The notes under the pieces are model-generated. The model was given only the letters and a program-made list of their open reading frames with translations. It did no database searches and was not told the DNA's origin. Positions 43,659 through 52,161 of a stretch of 64,000 nucleotides of DNA are shown here, piece by piece. The DNA is from Chryseobacterium sp. ON_d1. Lineage in GTDB: Bacteria; Bacteroidota; Bacteroidia; Flavobacteriales; Weeksellaceae. The DNA lies in NCBI RefSeq assembly GCF_006829085.1, contig NZ_BJTC01000001.1, positions 248,001 to 312,000 of the forward strand, in the 5' to 3' direction. Position 1 is the first letter of the stretch. Each line of letters begins with the position of its first letter. The position numbers and the translations under genes were made by a program.

Positions 43659-44996
43659 ATGAAAAACTATTTAACATTTCTATGCTTTGCCATGGCAGCC
43701 TTTCTTATTTCATGCACGAATAATGATGAAAGTGCACCTGTTTTCCCTGAAGGAAGTACAGAATCTGTGAATCTCTGGGTTCAGGACAGTATGAAACGGT
43801 ACTATTACTGGGCAGATCAGATGCCTGCAAAACCTGACTACAGCCTCCCCGTAAAAGATTTTTTTAAAAGTCTGCTGTCTTCACAGGACCGGTTTTCTTT
43901 TGTGGTTAATACTGAAGATTCCTCCACCTATCCACGCTCCATAAGAAATATGTATGGTTTTGATTATACTATTGTCCAGCTGGCCAATAATGAAGTGGTT
44001 ACTGTGGTTAAGCTGGTTCTCCAAAATTCTCCGGCTTTCAATGCAGGGTTGGAACGGGGTATGATCATTACTAAAGTCAACGGAAAAGTAATGACGGCTG
44101 CAAATGCTGAAGCTATGGCAGCATCTATTAAAGATCAGACTGTTGTGGAACTTACGGTAGGAAAGTGGCAAAATGGAATGGTTACCAATGAAAACAATAT
44201 TACTGTTTATTACGGTTTCTCTTTTGAACAGCCCATTTTATCTAAAATTTTTAATAAAAACGGTAAAAAAGTGGGTTACCTGTATATCTATGATTTCCCG
44301 GACGGAATGACGCAGGCCCTGAATCAGAAGTTTGCAGAATTTAAAGCCGCCGGAGTACAGGAGCTTATCCTTGATCTCCGATACAATTATGGCGGTTCAG
44401 TATCATCTGCGGCTGCACTTTGTTCCCTGATCCCTTCAGGTTTATCATCCGGCTCGCCGTTCATTATTTTTAAAGGAAATAAAAACGGAGGTGAAGTAAA
44501 AAGGACATTTGCAGAGCAAATTGCCTATGATTCCAAAGCTTTGGACTTTACCACCTTACGGGCCAATGCATTGGGGTTACAGAAAGTATTCATCCTTACC
44601 TCAAACAGTACAGCATCTGCCGCCGAAATTGTCATCAACAATCTGAAACCGTACATGCAGGTCATTCAGATCGGAAGTACTACACTGGGGAAAGATATGG
44701 CAGGATTTGTAGTAGAAGACAAGCGTAAACCCAGAAAAGTTTCCTGGCAGATTCACCCGGTGATTTATAAAGTATTCAATGCCAATGGTGCCGGAGAATA
44801 TAGCAATGGGATTTCACCACAGATGATCGTGAATGAATACGCAGGGCTTCCGGTATTACCTCTGGGTGATCCTGATGAAACCCTTATTTCTTCAGCCCTC
44901 AACGGAGGTTATTTCAAATCTGCAGGTCAGGAAAAGAGCGGAAGCATTACAATTCTCTATCAGAGTGATGTGCCTCCGGTGATGATGGAAAAATAG
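43659..44996 (+). CDS. S41-family peptidase (Ctp-like) lipoprotein
   Basis: 445 residues. The lipoprotein signal MKNYLTFLCFAMAAFLISCTNN has lipobox LISC (Cys 19). An N-terminal helical part contains SVNLWVQDSMKRYYYWADQMP, usual for secreted S41 proteins. A PDZ domain lies near 110-185 (NSPAFNAGLERGMIITKVNGKVM). The peptidase core has GYLYIYDF, LILDLRYNYGG, and the Ser-Lys dyad at Ser320 (NSTASAAEI) and Lys345 (LGKDMAG), 25 residues apart as in tail-specific proteases. It probably faces the periplasm or surface and cleaves C-terminal regions of proteins. It is the last gene of the ECF/TonB locus. Confidence 0.9.
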   Translation: MKNYLTFLCFAMAAFLISCTNNDESAPVFPEGSTESVNLWVQDSMKRYYYWADQMPAKPDYSLPVKDFFKSLLSSQDRFSFVVNTEDSSTYPRSIRNMYGFDYTIVQLANNEVVTVVKLVLQNSPAFNAGLERGMIITKVNGKVMTAANAEAMAASIKDQTVVELTVGKWQNGMVTNENNITVYYGFSFEQPILSKIFNKNGKKVGYLYIYDFPDGMTQALNQKFAEFKAAGVQELILDLRYNYGGSVSSAAALCSLIPSGLSSGSPFIIFKGNKNGGEVKRTFAEQIAYDSKALDFTTLRANALGLQKVFILTSNSTASAAEIVINNLKPYMQVIQIGSTTLGKDMAGFVVEDKRKPRKVSWQIHPVIYKVFNANGAGEYSNGISPQMIVNEYAGLPVLPLGDPDETLISSALNGGYFKSAGQEKSGSITILYQSDVPPVMMEK

Positions 44997-45103
44997 AATT
45001 TGAATAGAGAAATGTAGTCATATTTTTAAACCATTAAGAAGTTTGAAGAATTAAAGTATAGTTAAGACCGATCATTCTGATTTTAAGTTAAAGCGAAGCT
45101 TAT

Positions 45104-45137
45104 CTTAATAATCTTAACAACTTAATACAATCTTAAT
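45104..45137. repeat. Imperfect periodic CTTAA(T/C) repeat
   Basis: CTTAAT or CTTAAC occurs four times, at 45104, 45113, 45121 and 45132, spaced 9, 8 and 11 bases, in a Thr/Leu-codon-free A/T-rich spacer. It is either a protein-binding array near one helical turn apart or a dispersed intergenic repeat unit; this window alone cannot tell. Confidence 0.35.
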
Positions 45138-45252
45138 AGTTCAAGAAAAAATTAAAAGGTTTATTTAATAATAAAAAATAATATCGAATAGTAAGAGGCT
45201 AAAACCTTTTTGCCCTTTTACCTATTCAGGAACACCATAAAATCACAAAATC

Positions 45253-45522
45253 ATGCAGGGAATAGAACCAAAACTTCACATGAACCTGACCAGCCGTATT
45301 GAATATTACCGTCTGCTGATAGAAGCTGCGGAAGATCCTGAAAGCCAGCCTTCAGAGGTGATTACCCAGATTTCAGAACTGAGCCATCTGTATGAAGAGT
45401 ATCTGCTTAATAAAAAGAATCTGGAAAACAGCATCAAAAATTACCGGGAATATCATAATAATTTAAGAAAAAAGCTGACGTCAAGACTGCGGGAGCTTAG
45501 AAGAAAGGCACGACAGAAATAG
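45253..45522 (+). CDS. Small helical protein of unknown function
   Basis: 89 residues. It is strongly charged and predicted helical throughout: an opening amphipathic helix (LTSRIEYYRLLIEAAED), a short break (PESQPSE), then a long coiled-coil-like helix rich in Lys, Glu and Arg ending in RLRELRRKARQK. There is no signal or membrane segment. The basic tail could bind nucleic acid, but that is a guess. It stands between the S41 gene and the hydroxylase gene (76 bases). I do not recognise the family. Confidence 0.6.
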   Translation: MQGIEPKLHMNLTSRIEYYRLLIEAAEDPESQPSEVITQISELSHLYEEYLLNKKNLENSIKNYREYHNNLRKKLTSRLRELRRKARQK

Positions 45523-45598
45523 CACAAATAAGGACTTATAGCTGACTTTACGGTGAAATTCATACCTTTATGAGGTCAAGTAGAAGGATGAGGGATTT

Positions 45599-46321
45599 AT
45601 GAATTTTAATCAAGCTGAACTTTCCGGTTACCTAAATATATTCTGGCAGTTTTCCTGGCCACAATGGATTGTATTCAGTCTGGTTATGAATTTCATCCTG
45701 TACCTTTTTTCTATAGGTTTGTATATTTTTATTGAAAAAACCTGCCGTAAAAGCCAGCTACAGGAGAAAAATCATCCTGTAACAAGATCCGATTTTTATC
45801 TCAGCCTGTTGACTGTTCTATGTAACAGCTTTGTCATGTTACTGGGAGCTTTCTTGTGGAAGAGCGGATGGATTGTACTTGGAGAAAATCAATCGGGAAT
45901 TGGGATAGCAGCTGAAGTCATTGCCCTGCTTCTTTTGATGGATCTTCTGATGTATTTTTTTCATTTTGCAGCTCATTTACCGTTCATCTATAAAATCCTG
46001 CATGGGAAACACCATGAGCATGTCAGTACGAATTTTTTGAGCCTTTTTGTGCTGCATCCTTTTGAAACGATAGGGTTCGGACTCATGATACTGGCTTTAC
46101 TCATAGGATATGATTTTTCTGTCATTTCCATTTCAGTTTACCTTATGCTTAATTTGACCTGGGGAACCATAGGGCATCTGAACAGAGAATTTTTTCCAGC
46201 TTCCTTTGACCGCTTTTTTGTGGGAACAACAAGGTTTCACAATCAGCACCATTTGGATGAAAGTAAAAACTTTGGGTTTTATACATCTATTTGGGATAGG
46301 GTGTTTGGGACGTATAAGTAG
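45599..46321 (+). CDS. Sterol desaturase / fatty acid hydroxylase-type membrane enzyme
   Basis: 240 residues with about five hydrophobic segments. The di-iron histidine motifs of the superfamily are present: HFAAH at about 119-123, HGKHHEH about 133-139, HLNREFF near 198, and HNQHHLDES near 214-218. They should face the cytoplasm and hold two irons for O2-dependent hydroxylation or desaturation of a lipid. Bacteria like this do not make sterols, so a fatty acyl or carotenoid-type substrate is more likely. It is monocistronic as far as can be seen. Confidence 0.88.
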   Translation: MNFNQAELSGYLNIFWQFSWPQWIVFSLVMNFILYLFSIGLYIFIEKTCRKSQLQEKNHPVTRSDFYLSLLTVLCNSFVMLLGAFLWKSGWIVLGENQSGIGIAAEVIALLLLMDLLMYFFHFAAHLPFIYKILHGKHHEHVSTNFLSLFVLHPFETIGFGLMILALLIGYDFSVISISVYLMLNLTWGTIGHLNREFFPASFDRFFVGTTRFHNQHHLDESKNFGFYTSIWDRVFGTYK

Positions 46322-46518
46322 AAAGGAAGAGGGGCTGGAAGATGGAAGTTGTTGCGGTGATATAACAATGCAATTATTATTCAAACGCAAAGTTTAAAAA
46401 TTAAGCTTCTTATTTCTAAGGTTGCAAAGATTTGCCGCAAGCGGCTTGAAAACTTATGGATAAAAATTTAGCTTCATTAATTGAATGAAATGTCTATATA
46501 ATTTTACTGTATAAATGA

Positions 46519-46739
46519 ATAGAAAAATTAATTATAGAGTACTTACAAGCAGGATTAACTTGGCAAGAATTATCCAAACAGTTTAAAATGATGGCATTAA
46601 CCCAAACAGTCTAAGTTCAATTGAAAAGCGAAACAATAAAATCAATGAATTTTATGAAGCAAAAGCATTGTTTCACCTTGCATGTATTCTATATAATAAA
46701 AAAGTTTTAGTAAATACTAATTCCCGTAAGTGTGATTAA
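46519..46739 (+). pseudogene. Frameshifted remnant of a small HTH-like C-terminal domain
   Basis: In one frame bases 46519-46584 read IEKLIIEYLQAGLTWQELSK...; after a one-base shift near 46583-46588 the next frame reads NDGINPNSLSSIEK, then KINEFYEAKALFHLACILYNKK, to a TAA at 46737-46739. Joined, they make a sensible helical domain of about 70 residues that looks like a helix-turn-helix tail. There is no start codon in frame (TGA at 46516), so the 5' part is lost. The intergenic region 46322-46808 holds nothing else I can name. Confidence 0.5.
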
Positions 46740-46808
46740 TAATTAATTCATATAATTGTAACCAGATTGCAATCACAAATATGTTATTAATTTAAAAATT
46801 AAACATTT

Positions 46809-47009
46809 ATGAAAAAAACAATTTTATTAGGTGCTATTTTATTAGCTGGTGTGGTAAGCGCATTTCCATTCAGAACTTCATGTGGAACAGTAGTAAATGT
46901 TACCCAGACAGAAGGATATACAATGGAGCAAATAACAAACTTCTTACAATTTGTTAATTATAATGAATGTGGTACAAAACCTAAAGGAATAACTCTTTAT
47001 ATTCATTAA
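46809..47009 (+). CDS. Small secreted Cys-containing peptide (precursor-like)
   Basis: 66 residues. The signal peptide is MKKTILLGAILLAGVVSA, and the mature part of about 48 residues carries two Cys (SCGTVVNV near the start, NECGTKPKG near the end) that could form a disulphide. A helix, YTMEQITNFLQFVNY, lies between them. The ATG follows an A/T-rich leader. It is 62 bases upstream of a GLPGLI-family gene on the same strand. The function is unknown; pairing of such short secreted peptides with GLPGLI proteins is discussed in the findings. Confidence 0.65.
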   Translation: MKKTILLGAILLAGVVSAFPFRTSCGTVVNVTQTEGYTMEQITNFLQFVNYNECGTKPKGITLYIH

Positions 47010-47071
47010 TTAACTCTAATTCAAAGTTTCAAGCAAAGCTTTATTTATGCTTTGCTTGTATTATTTAAATC

Positions 47072-47857
47072 ATGAAAATTTACTACAGCCTATTTTTCTT
47101 TTTCTTTATAATCATAATTAAATCTCAAGGAGGGTTTAATGTTGTATATGAAGCCGATTATAAATTGATTTATAAAAACCAAACCAAAAATGCTATTGTT
47201 CAAGATGCTGCGTTTGCTCTTTTGATGAATGAGAAAGAATCCTACTATAAAAATATTAATCAATATGTTGGGGATTCACTTCGTTTAGAAAAAAAGCTTC
47301 ATGAAAACAGCCCGATTGACGAGCAAATGAAATATATTTCTGACTTTCCAGAAAATATAGGAACAACAACAGGAAAAATTTATGTGACCTTTAAAACATC
47401 AAATGAATACTTTAAATATGAAGAAACTAATGATATCAAGTGGCAGCTTTTAAATGAATTTAAAACAATTGGAAAGTATAAATGCCAAAAAGCTATAACA
47501 AAAAAGTATGGTAGAACCTGGATTGCATATTTTACAAAAGAAATACCCTTACCTTTTGGTCCATACAAGTTTAGTAAATTACCAGGATTGATTTTAGAGG
47601 TATTTGATGACAAAGATGATTATCATTTTACAATGTATAACTTTAGAAAAAGGAAATATTATTGTAGCTCTGCTAATTTACATCCTAATGCTAAATTAGT
47701 GGGAAAGGAAAAAATATTTGACTATCAGCGTAAAGAATTGACAAACCCAACTCTTTATAACAAATTTATTGAAGACCCTGAAGAGCGACGTAATCTCCTT
47801 AAAAAAGCAGAAAATAGAGCAAAAAATTACAATCCTATCGAGTTAAATATATATTAG
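47072..47857 (+). CDS. GLPGLI family protein
   Basis: 261 residues. The N-terminal signal is MKIYYSLFFFFFIIIIKSQG. The family features are VVYEADYKLIY, the KTIGKYKCQKAITKKYGRTWIAYFTKEIPLPFGP segment, and KLPGLILEVFDD, the variant of the GLPGLI motif that names the family. These are exported Bacteroidota proteins of unknown function, often found in several copies per genome. It follows the small Cys peptide gene by 62 bases and has a strong terminator directly after it, so the pair forms one transcription unit. Confidence 0.88.
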   Translation: MKIYYSLFFFFFIIIIKSQGGFNVVYEADYKLIYKNQTKNAIVQDAAFALLMNEKESYYKNINQYVGDSLRLEKKLHENSPIDEQMKYISDFPENIGTTTGKIYVTFKTSNEYFKYEETNDIKWQLLNEFKTIGKYKCQKAITKKYGRTWIAYFTKEIPLPFGPYKFSKLPGLILEVFDDKDDYHFTMYNFRKRKYYCSSANLHPNAKLVGKEKIFDYQRKELTNPTLYNKFIEDPEERRNLLKKAENRAKNYNPIELNIY

Positions 47858-47878
47858 GATTCATGGTTATTAGTTTTG

Positions 47879-47906
47879 AAAAAAGCACCTGCGAAGGTGC
47901 TTTTTT
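47879..47906 (+). terminator. Terminator of the peptide-GLPGLI unit
   Basis: The perfect 12-bp stem AAAAAAGCACCT/AGGTGCTTTTTT with a GCGA tetraloop lies 22 bases after the GLPGLI stop. Confidence 0.92.
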
Positions 47907-48065
47907 ATTATTTATATTCATATAAGTTAAAAGAAAATTTAAAATTAAGCACTAAACATTTAAAGTAAATTTAACGTCTTTACTTTCTATTAATTGTTTT
48001 GTAGCATCACTATTATTTTCGTAAATATGGACGTTCCCTAAAAACAATGTTGGTTAAAATTATTT

Positions 48066-49100
48066 TTATTTACCAGCCTTCACAGCGGTTTTAATTGCTT
48101 TTTCAACCATTCTCCAGTCATAATAATGAAATACTCTGCCATTGCTCATCGCAACAAAAACGCCTTTTGGAAATTTCGGACCTAAGTTAGCATTGGTTAC
48201 TTCGGAACCGTCACTTTCCAGTGTGGAAACCGGAATTTCTGCAATCCTTCCTTTAGACTGATCTTCCCTTAAATAGACATTGAAAGTATCATTCTGTTGA
48301 TTCGAAACCAGAATATATCCTTTCCTTTTGGAAGTAGGATAAATGGAAATTCCTTCCACATCAGATTTAAAATCACCTTTTCCGAAAACTGCCAGTTCCT
48401 CATTTCCTTTTTCCGGATCAGCATAATATTTATGAACCCCGAACTGCTCATCAGAGTAATAGATATAACCCATTTCGTCATCTACGGCAATGCTTTCAAT
48501 CTCCTTCAATCCGCTGTATTTCCCGAATTTACGGACAACTTCACCAGTGATAGAACCATTTTTCTCAGAAAGCTTATACTGCCATAGATAGCCGTCAGCC
48601 GGGCCGGATTTTCTTCCGACAATCACAAATATATCTCCCGTTTTCGGATTTTTATACATTGAGATCCCCATGGGGCCACGTTCTGATTCTCCTTCAAATA
48701 CAGAGATTTCTCCCACTTTTTTCAGTTCAGGAAGCGAATATAATTTTATTGTATTGGTTTCTCTTTCAGTGACTGCTGCAATATCGATTTTCTTTCCATT
48801 TAAAGTAAAACCATATTCAAGATCAACATTGTTAGGACGTTTTAATCCTGAAACTTTATTGATGATTTTTCCGTTAAGGTCAAAGGCGTACAACCCACCG
48901 TCAGTATCTTTATCTGTTCCGATGATGATACTTTTTGAAGCGTCCTGCGGATTAATCCATATCGCAGGATCATCGGTGTCATGAACCACTGTCTCTGTAA
49001 CTACCATTGGTTTTAATTTTTCTGTTATTTGCTGTTGCCCGTTACAGCTGATCACAAAAGGAAGAACTGAAAGAGCCAGTATATAATGTATGTTTTTCAT
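48066..49100 (-). CDS. Beta-propeller phytase, lipoprotein
   Basis: The ATG at 49100 begins a lipoprotein signal (MKNIHYILALSVLPFVISCNGQ, lipobox VISC, Cys 19); the frame extends further only through a TTG. 344 residues. The six-bladed propeller motifs include HDTDDPAIWINPQDASKSIIIGTDKD, GGLYAFDLNGKIIN, RPNNVDLEYGF, GEPxx-like acidic loops (DDEMGYIYYSDEQFGVHKY, FKSDVEGISIY) that bind calcium and phosphate. It hydrolyses phytate outside the cytoplasm to release phosphate. It begins 7 bases after the TonB receptor stop, in one operon: receptor first, then phytase. Confidence 0.92.
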   Translation of the reverse strand: MKNIHYILALSVLPFVISCNGQQQITEKLKPMVVTETVVHDTDDPAIWINPQDASKSIIIGTDKDTDGGLYAFDLNGKIINKVSGLKRPNNVDLEYGFTLNGKKIDIAAVTERETNTIKLYSLPELKKVGEISVFEGESERGPMGISMYKNPKTGDIFVIVGRKSGPADGYLWQYKLSEKNGSITGEVVRKFGKYSGLKEIESIAVDDEMGYIYYSDEQFGVHKYYADPEKGNEELAVFGKGDFKSDVEGISIYPTSKRKGYILVSNQQNDTFNVYLREDQSKGRIAEIPVSTLESDGSEVTNANLGPKFPKGVFVAMSNGRVFHYYDWRMVEKAIKTAVKAGK

Positions 49101-49107
49101 GTATATA

Positions 49108-51918
49108 TTAAAAATCAAATTTCACGCCCATCGTAAACCTCGGTCTGTAATATTCAGCCTGAGCGGTTCTGCCCGGGATTCCCTGATAGTATCTTAACGG
49201 CTGATTCGTCAGATTATTGGCCTCTGCAAAAACTCTGAGCTGGCTTGTAATTTTATAGGAAGCATTGGCATCAAGGAAAAACTGTTTGTCATAATAACGG
49301 TCATCAAATGCCTTGCCACCAAGCTCATCAATATAATGAGAAGCATAATTCATGGAGATTCTGGCTGAAAAACGTTTGTTTTCCCATGAAAGAGACCCGT
49401 TGAACATATGAGGCGCTGCTCCCGGAAAACCTACATCTGTTCTTTCAATGCCTTCTTCATTGGTAATTCCTTTTGCTTTAGATTTGGTGTATGTATAGTT
49501 GACGTACACTCCAAGTCCTTTCCAGAAAGCTCCGGGAATAAAGTCAAGCTGTCTTTGTAGAGCAACCTCGAAACCATAAATATCTACATTGTCACCGTTA
49601 CGCTGCTGGGTAAATTTCCAGTTGCTTTCTCCGGCTGGAATCGGGTTGGTTTGTCCTGCAAAATCATTGGCAAAATCATTGGCCGTATAATTCCTTTTCG
49701 AATAGGTATAAATAAAATCGTTCAGGTTTTTGTAGAAAACACCTCCGGAAAGAATCCCGACAGATTTAAAATATTTTTCTGCCATAAAATCAAAATTATA
49801 AGCATAGGTTGCTTTCAGATTCGGATTTCCGGCGGCAACGATTTCATCTTCTGAAATTACATTCAGGTAAGGAACCAGCGAATAGTAATTCGGGCGTGCA
49901 AGAGCTGTCGTAAACGCTGCACGAAGTACAAGATCCTGCACTGGTACATATTTGAAGGAAATATTCGGAAGCACGTTTGTGTAGGTATTGGTATTATTGA
50001 TTTGTCCTACCAGATCCTTTTCATTCATGACATAGTTTCCGGTGTAATCAATCTGTGTTGTCTCTATACGGGCTCCAACGATCATCGATAGTTGATCATT
50101 AAAATCCTGATCCCAGCGAATATACCCCGCATAGATCTGCTCTTTTGCATTGTAGTTGCTGGATAAATACTTTTCAGGCTTCAGCTTGCCATTGAATAGC
50201 GCCGGATTGAATAAATCCAGATTTCCAAGGTAAGAAGGATCAACGAATGTTCCCGGAACATAATTTCCCGGCTGGAAGTTCTGACCGTCAAGATTTATTG
50301 TCGGAACGGATAAAAGGCTTCCCATATTGTTGACAGGCGTAAAAGCGTAGAAATCATTCTCTCTTTCCTTTTTCTTCAGACGCATACGGAAACCTGTACG
50401 AAGACGTCCTTTCTGCCCCTCAATTACAGAAAACGGAAAACGTACATTCACTTTTGCTCCCAGTTCCTTCTCCTGTGTAAAGCTGTTGGCATCCGAAAGA
50501 TCACTCAGTTTATAGCTGCCCAGATTATTTGCTGCGAGAAGGTTGATTATGGGTTTCTCGGGATTACTGAGGTCGGGAGAGAAATTCATTTTGCTGTTTT
50601 CAAACTCTATATAACGCTGGTGAGGCTTATCTTCACTTGCGATGGCATAGTTGACAGACCAGTCAAGATCTACTTTAGAGCCTAATAAATGTTCCCCTCT
50701 TAAAGCATAATTCTGAACTTTCTGCTTTTCCAGACGGGTGTTGTCATTATCAGCATCACCCCCTTTATTCTGTCTTGTAATGCTTCCTTTCCAGTCTGTA
50801 ATTTCAGTTTCATCAGCACTGTAAACAGGTTTTATTTTATATCCTAGTGCGTATCGGGTTTCCCTGTCATTTCTGAAATTGTACATCGCAGAAGCATAGA
50901 TCTTGTTTTTGGAATCGAATTCATAGTCCATATTAAGATCAAAGCTGTGTCTGATACGGTGCTCATTATAATAGCGTACTCCCATTTTACTTACATAGAC
51001 CGTCTGCTTAAGATCATTGGCCTGGCTCCATACAGGTTCTATATTATCTGAACCAAAATTGTTGTTATTATAAGAAAAGCTGAATACAGCACCTAATTTT
51101 TTATCTAAAAACCGGTTTCCATAGACAAAACCGGCTGTATAATTTCCTTTTTCACGGATCGGGTTGTATCCTCCGGCAAGGGTAGCTGAGATTCTCTGTC
51201 CGTTAGGGGATGCTCTGGTGATAAGGTTTACAGAACCTCCGATAGCATCAGCATCCATATCCGGAGTCAGGGTTTTATTAACCTCTATCGTAGAGATCAT
51301 ATCTGAAGGAATCAGATCCATCTGTACATTCCGGTTATCACCTTCAGCAGAAGGAATTCTGTCGCCATTGAGGGTAACGGAGTTAAGGTTGGGTGCAAGT
51401 CCCCTGATAATAAGATTTCTTGCCTCTCCCTGGTCATTCTGTATGGTAATTCCGGGAACACGCTTCAGAGCATCCCCAATATTGGCATCAGGGAAGCGGC
51501 CAATCTGATCGGAAGAAATTACATTGGTTATATTGGCGTTGTTCTTTTGCTTGTTTAATGCTCTTGCCTGATTTTTTAATGTTGCTCCTGATACTACAAC
51601 TTCTGCAATAGATGTTTCTTTCTTGTCAAAAATAATATTCTGACGGGTATTTTTTTCAGGCTCCACGGTCACTTTGTACTCATGAGTTCCATACCCCAGA
51701 TAATCAATTTTCATGGTATAAGTTCCTGGAGGAACGTTTAGGAAAACAAAATTTCCGTGTTCATCAGAAGTTGTATAGATATTTCCCGGGCTTAGGGAGA
51801 TCTTGGCTCCCGGCAGGGCTATTTTCGAATCATCGTTGATGTTTCCGGAAAGAGAGCCGGATTGTGCATAGAAAAAGACAGAGGCACAAAATAAAACAGT
51901 TGTAAAAATTTTTTTCAC
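49108..51918 (-). CDS. TonB-dependent receptor paired with phytase
   Basis: The GTG at 51918 is chosen because it directly opens a signal peptide (KKIFTTVLFCASVFFYAQ) and has an A/G-rich ribosome site; the frame otherwise extends to a TTG at 51948. 936 residues. A carboxypeptidase-regulatory-like domain (about 22-105: GSLSGNINDDSKIALPGAKISL) is followed by the plug (about 125-240: GRFPDANIGDALKRVPGITI, AEGDNRNVQMDLIPSDMISTIEVNKTLTPDMDADAIGGSVNLI) and a barrel ending RPRFTMGVKFDF. There is no STN domain, so it is probably not a sigma-factor signaller. It likely imports phytate or its products, since the next gene is a phytase. Confidence 0.9.
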   Translation of the reverse strand: MKKIFTTVLFCASVFFYAQSGSLSGNINDDSKIALPGAKISLSPGNIYTTSDEHGNFVFLNVPPGTYTMKIDYLGYGTHEYKVTVEPEKNTRQNIIFDKKETSIAEVVVSGATLKNQARALNKQKNNANITNVISSDQIGRFPDANIGDALKRVPGITIQNDQGEARNLIIRGLAPNLNSVTLNGDRIPSAEGDNRNVQMDLIPSDMISTIEVNKTLTPDMDADAIGGSVNLITRASPNGQRISATLAGGYNPIREKGNYTAGFVYGNRFLDKKLGAVFSFSYNNNNFGSDNIEPVWSQANDLKQTVYVSKMGVRYYNEHRIRHSFDLNMDYEFDSKNKIYASAMYNFRNDRETRYALGYKIKPVYSADETEITDWKGSITRQNKGGDADNDNTRLEKQKVQNYALRGEHLLGSKVDLDWSVNYAIASEDKPHQRYIEFENSKMNFSPDLSNPEKPIINLLAANNLGSYKLSDLSDANSFTQEKELGAKVNVRFPFSVIEGQKGRLRTGFRMRLKKKERENDFYAFTPVNNMGSLLSVPTINLDGQNFQPGNYVPGTFVDPSYLGNLDLFNPALFNGKLKPEKYLSSNYNAKEQIYAGYIRWDQDFNDQLSMIVGARIETTQIDYTGNYVMNEKDLVGQINNTNTYTNVLPNISFKYVPVQDLVLRAAFTTALARPNYYSLVPYLNVISEDEIVAAGNPNLKATYAYNFDFMAEKYFKSVGILSGGVFYKNLNDFIYTYSKRNYTANDFANDFAGQTNPIPAGESNWKFTQQRNGDNVDIYGFEVALQRQLDFIPGAFWKGLGVYVNYTYTKSKAKGITNEEGIERTDVGFPGAAPHMFNGSLSWENKRFSARISMNYASHYIDELGGKAFDDRYYDKQFFLDANASYKITSQLRVFAEANNLTNQPLRYYQGIPGRTAQAEYYRPRFTMGVKFDF

Positions 51919-51945
51919 TTTTCCTTTTTTAGATAAAAATTGAAA

Positions 51946-51953
51946 CAAAAGTA
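51946..51953 (-). promoter_or_regulatory. Candidate -7 box of the TonB receptor-phytase operon
   Basis: On the minus strand TACTTTTG fits TAnnTTTG, 28 bases before the GTG start. The -33 element 23 bases upstream is TTC rather than TTG. A TTG start at 51948 would lie inside this box, which supports the GTG start at 51918. Confidence 0.45.
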
Positions 51954-52022
51954 ATCTTCAGTAAGGAAAAGGGGTTGAAGAGAAAATTAAGGTTTTTTTA
52001 ATAATTGTTAATACAGAGAATT

Positions 52023-52102
52023 GATAAAAGATAAAAGATAAAAGATAAAAGATAAAAGATAAAAGATAAAAGATAAAAGATAAAAGATAAAAGATAAAAG
52101 AT
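52023..52102. repeat. Heptanucleotide tandem repeat (GATAAAA) x 11.4
   Basis: Eleven perfect copies of GATAAAA run from 52023 to 52099, followed by GAT. The array lies in the intergenic gap between the TetR gene and the TonB receptor-phytase operon, about 70 bases upstream of that operon's candidate -7 box. Perfect short repeats of this length gain and lose copies by slippage, so length is likely to vary between strains. Confidence 0.95.
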
Positions 52103-52161
52103 GTTCCTTTAAACATCTGAATTCAATAGGGATGGCTTTAGCCTAAAATTAAAATTCTCGT

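Noticed and set aside
52023..52102. CRISPR-like or coding interpretation of the GATAAAA array.
   Set aside because: There are no spacers between units, and the unit length of 7 with no start and stop context rules out an array of CRISPR type; it is a simple tandem repeat.
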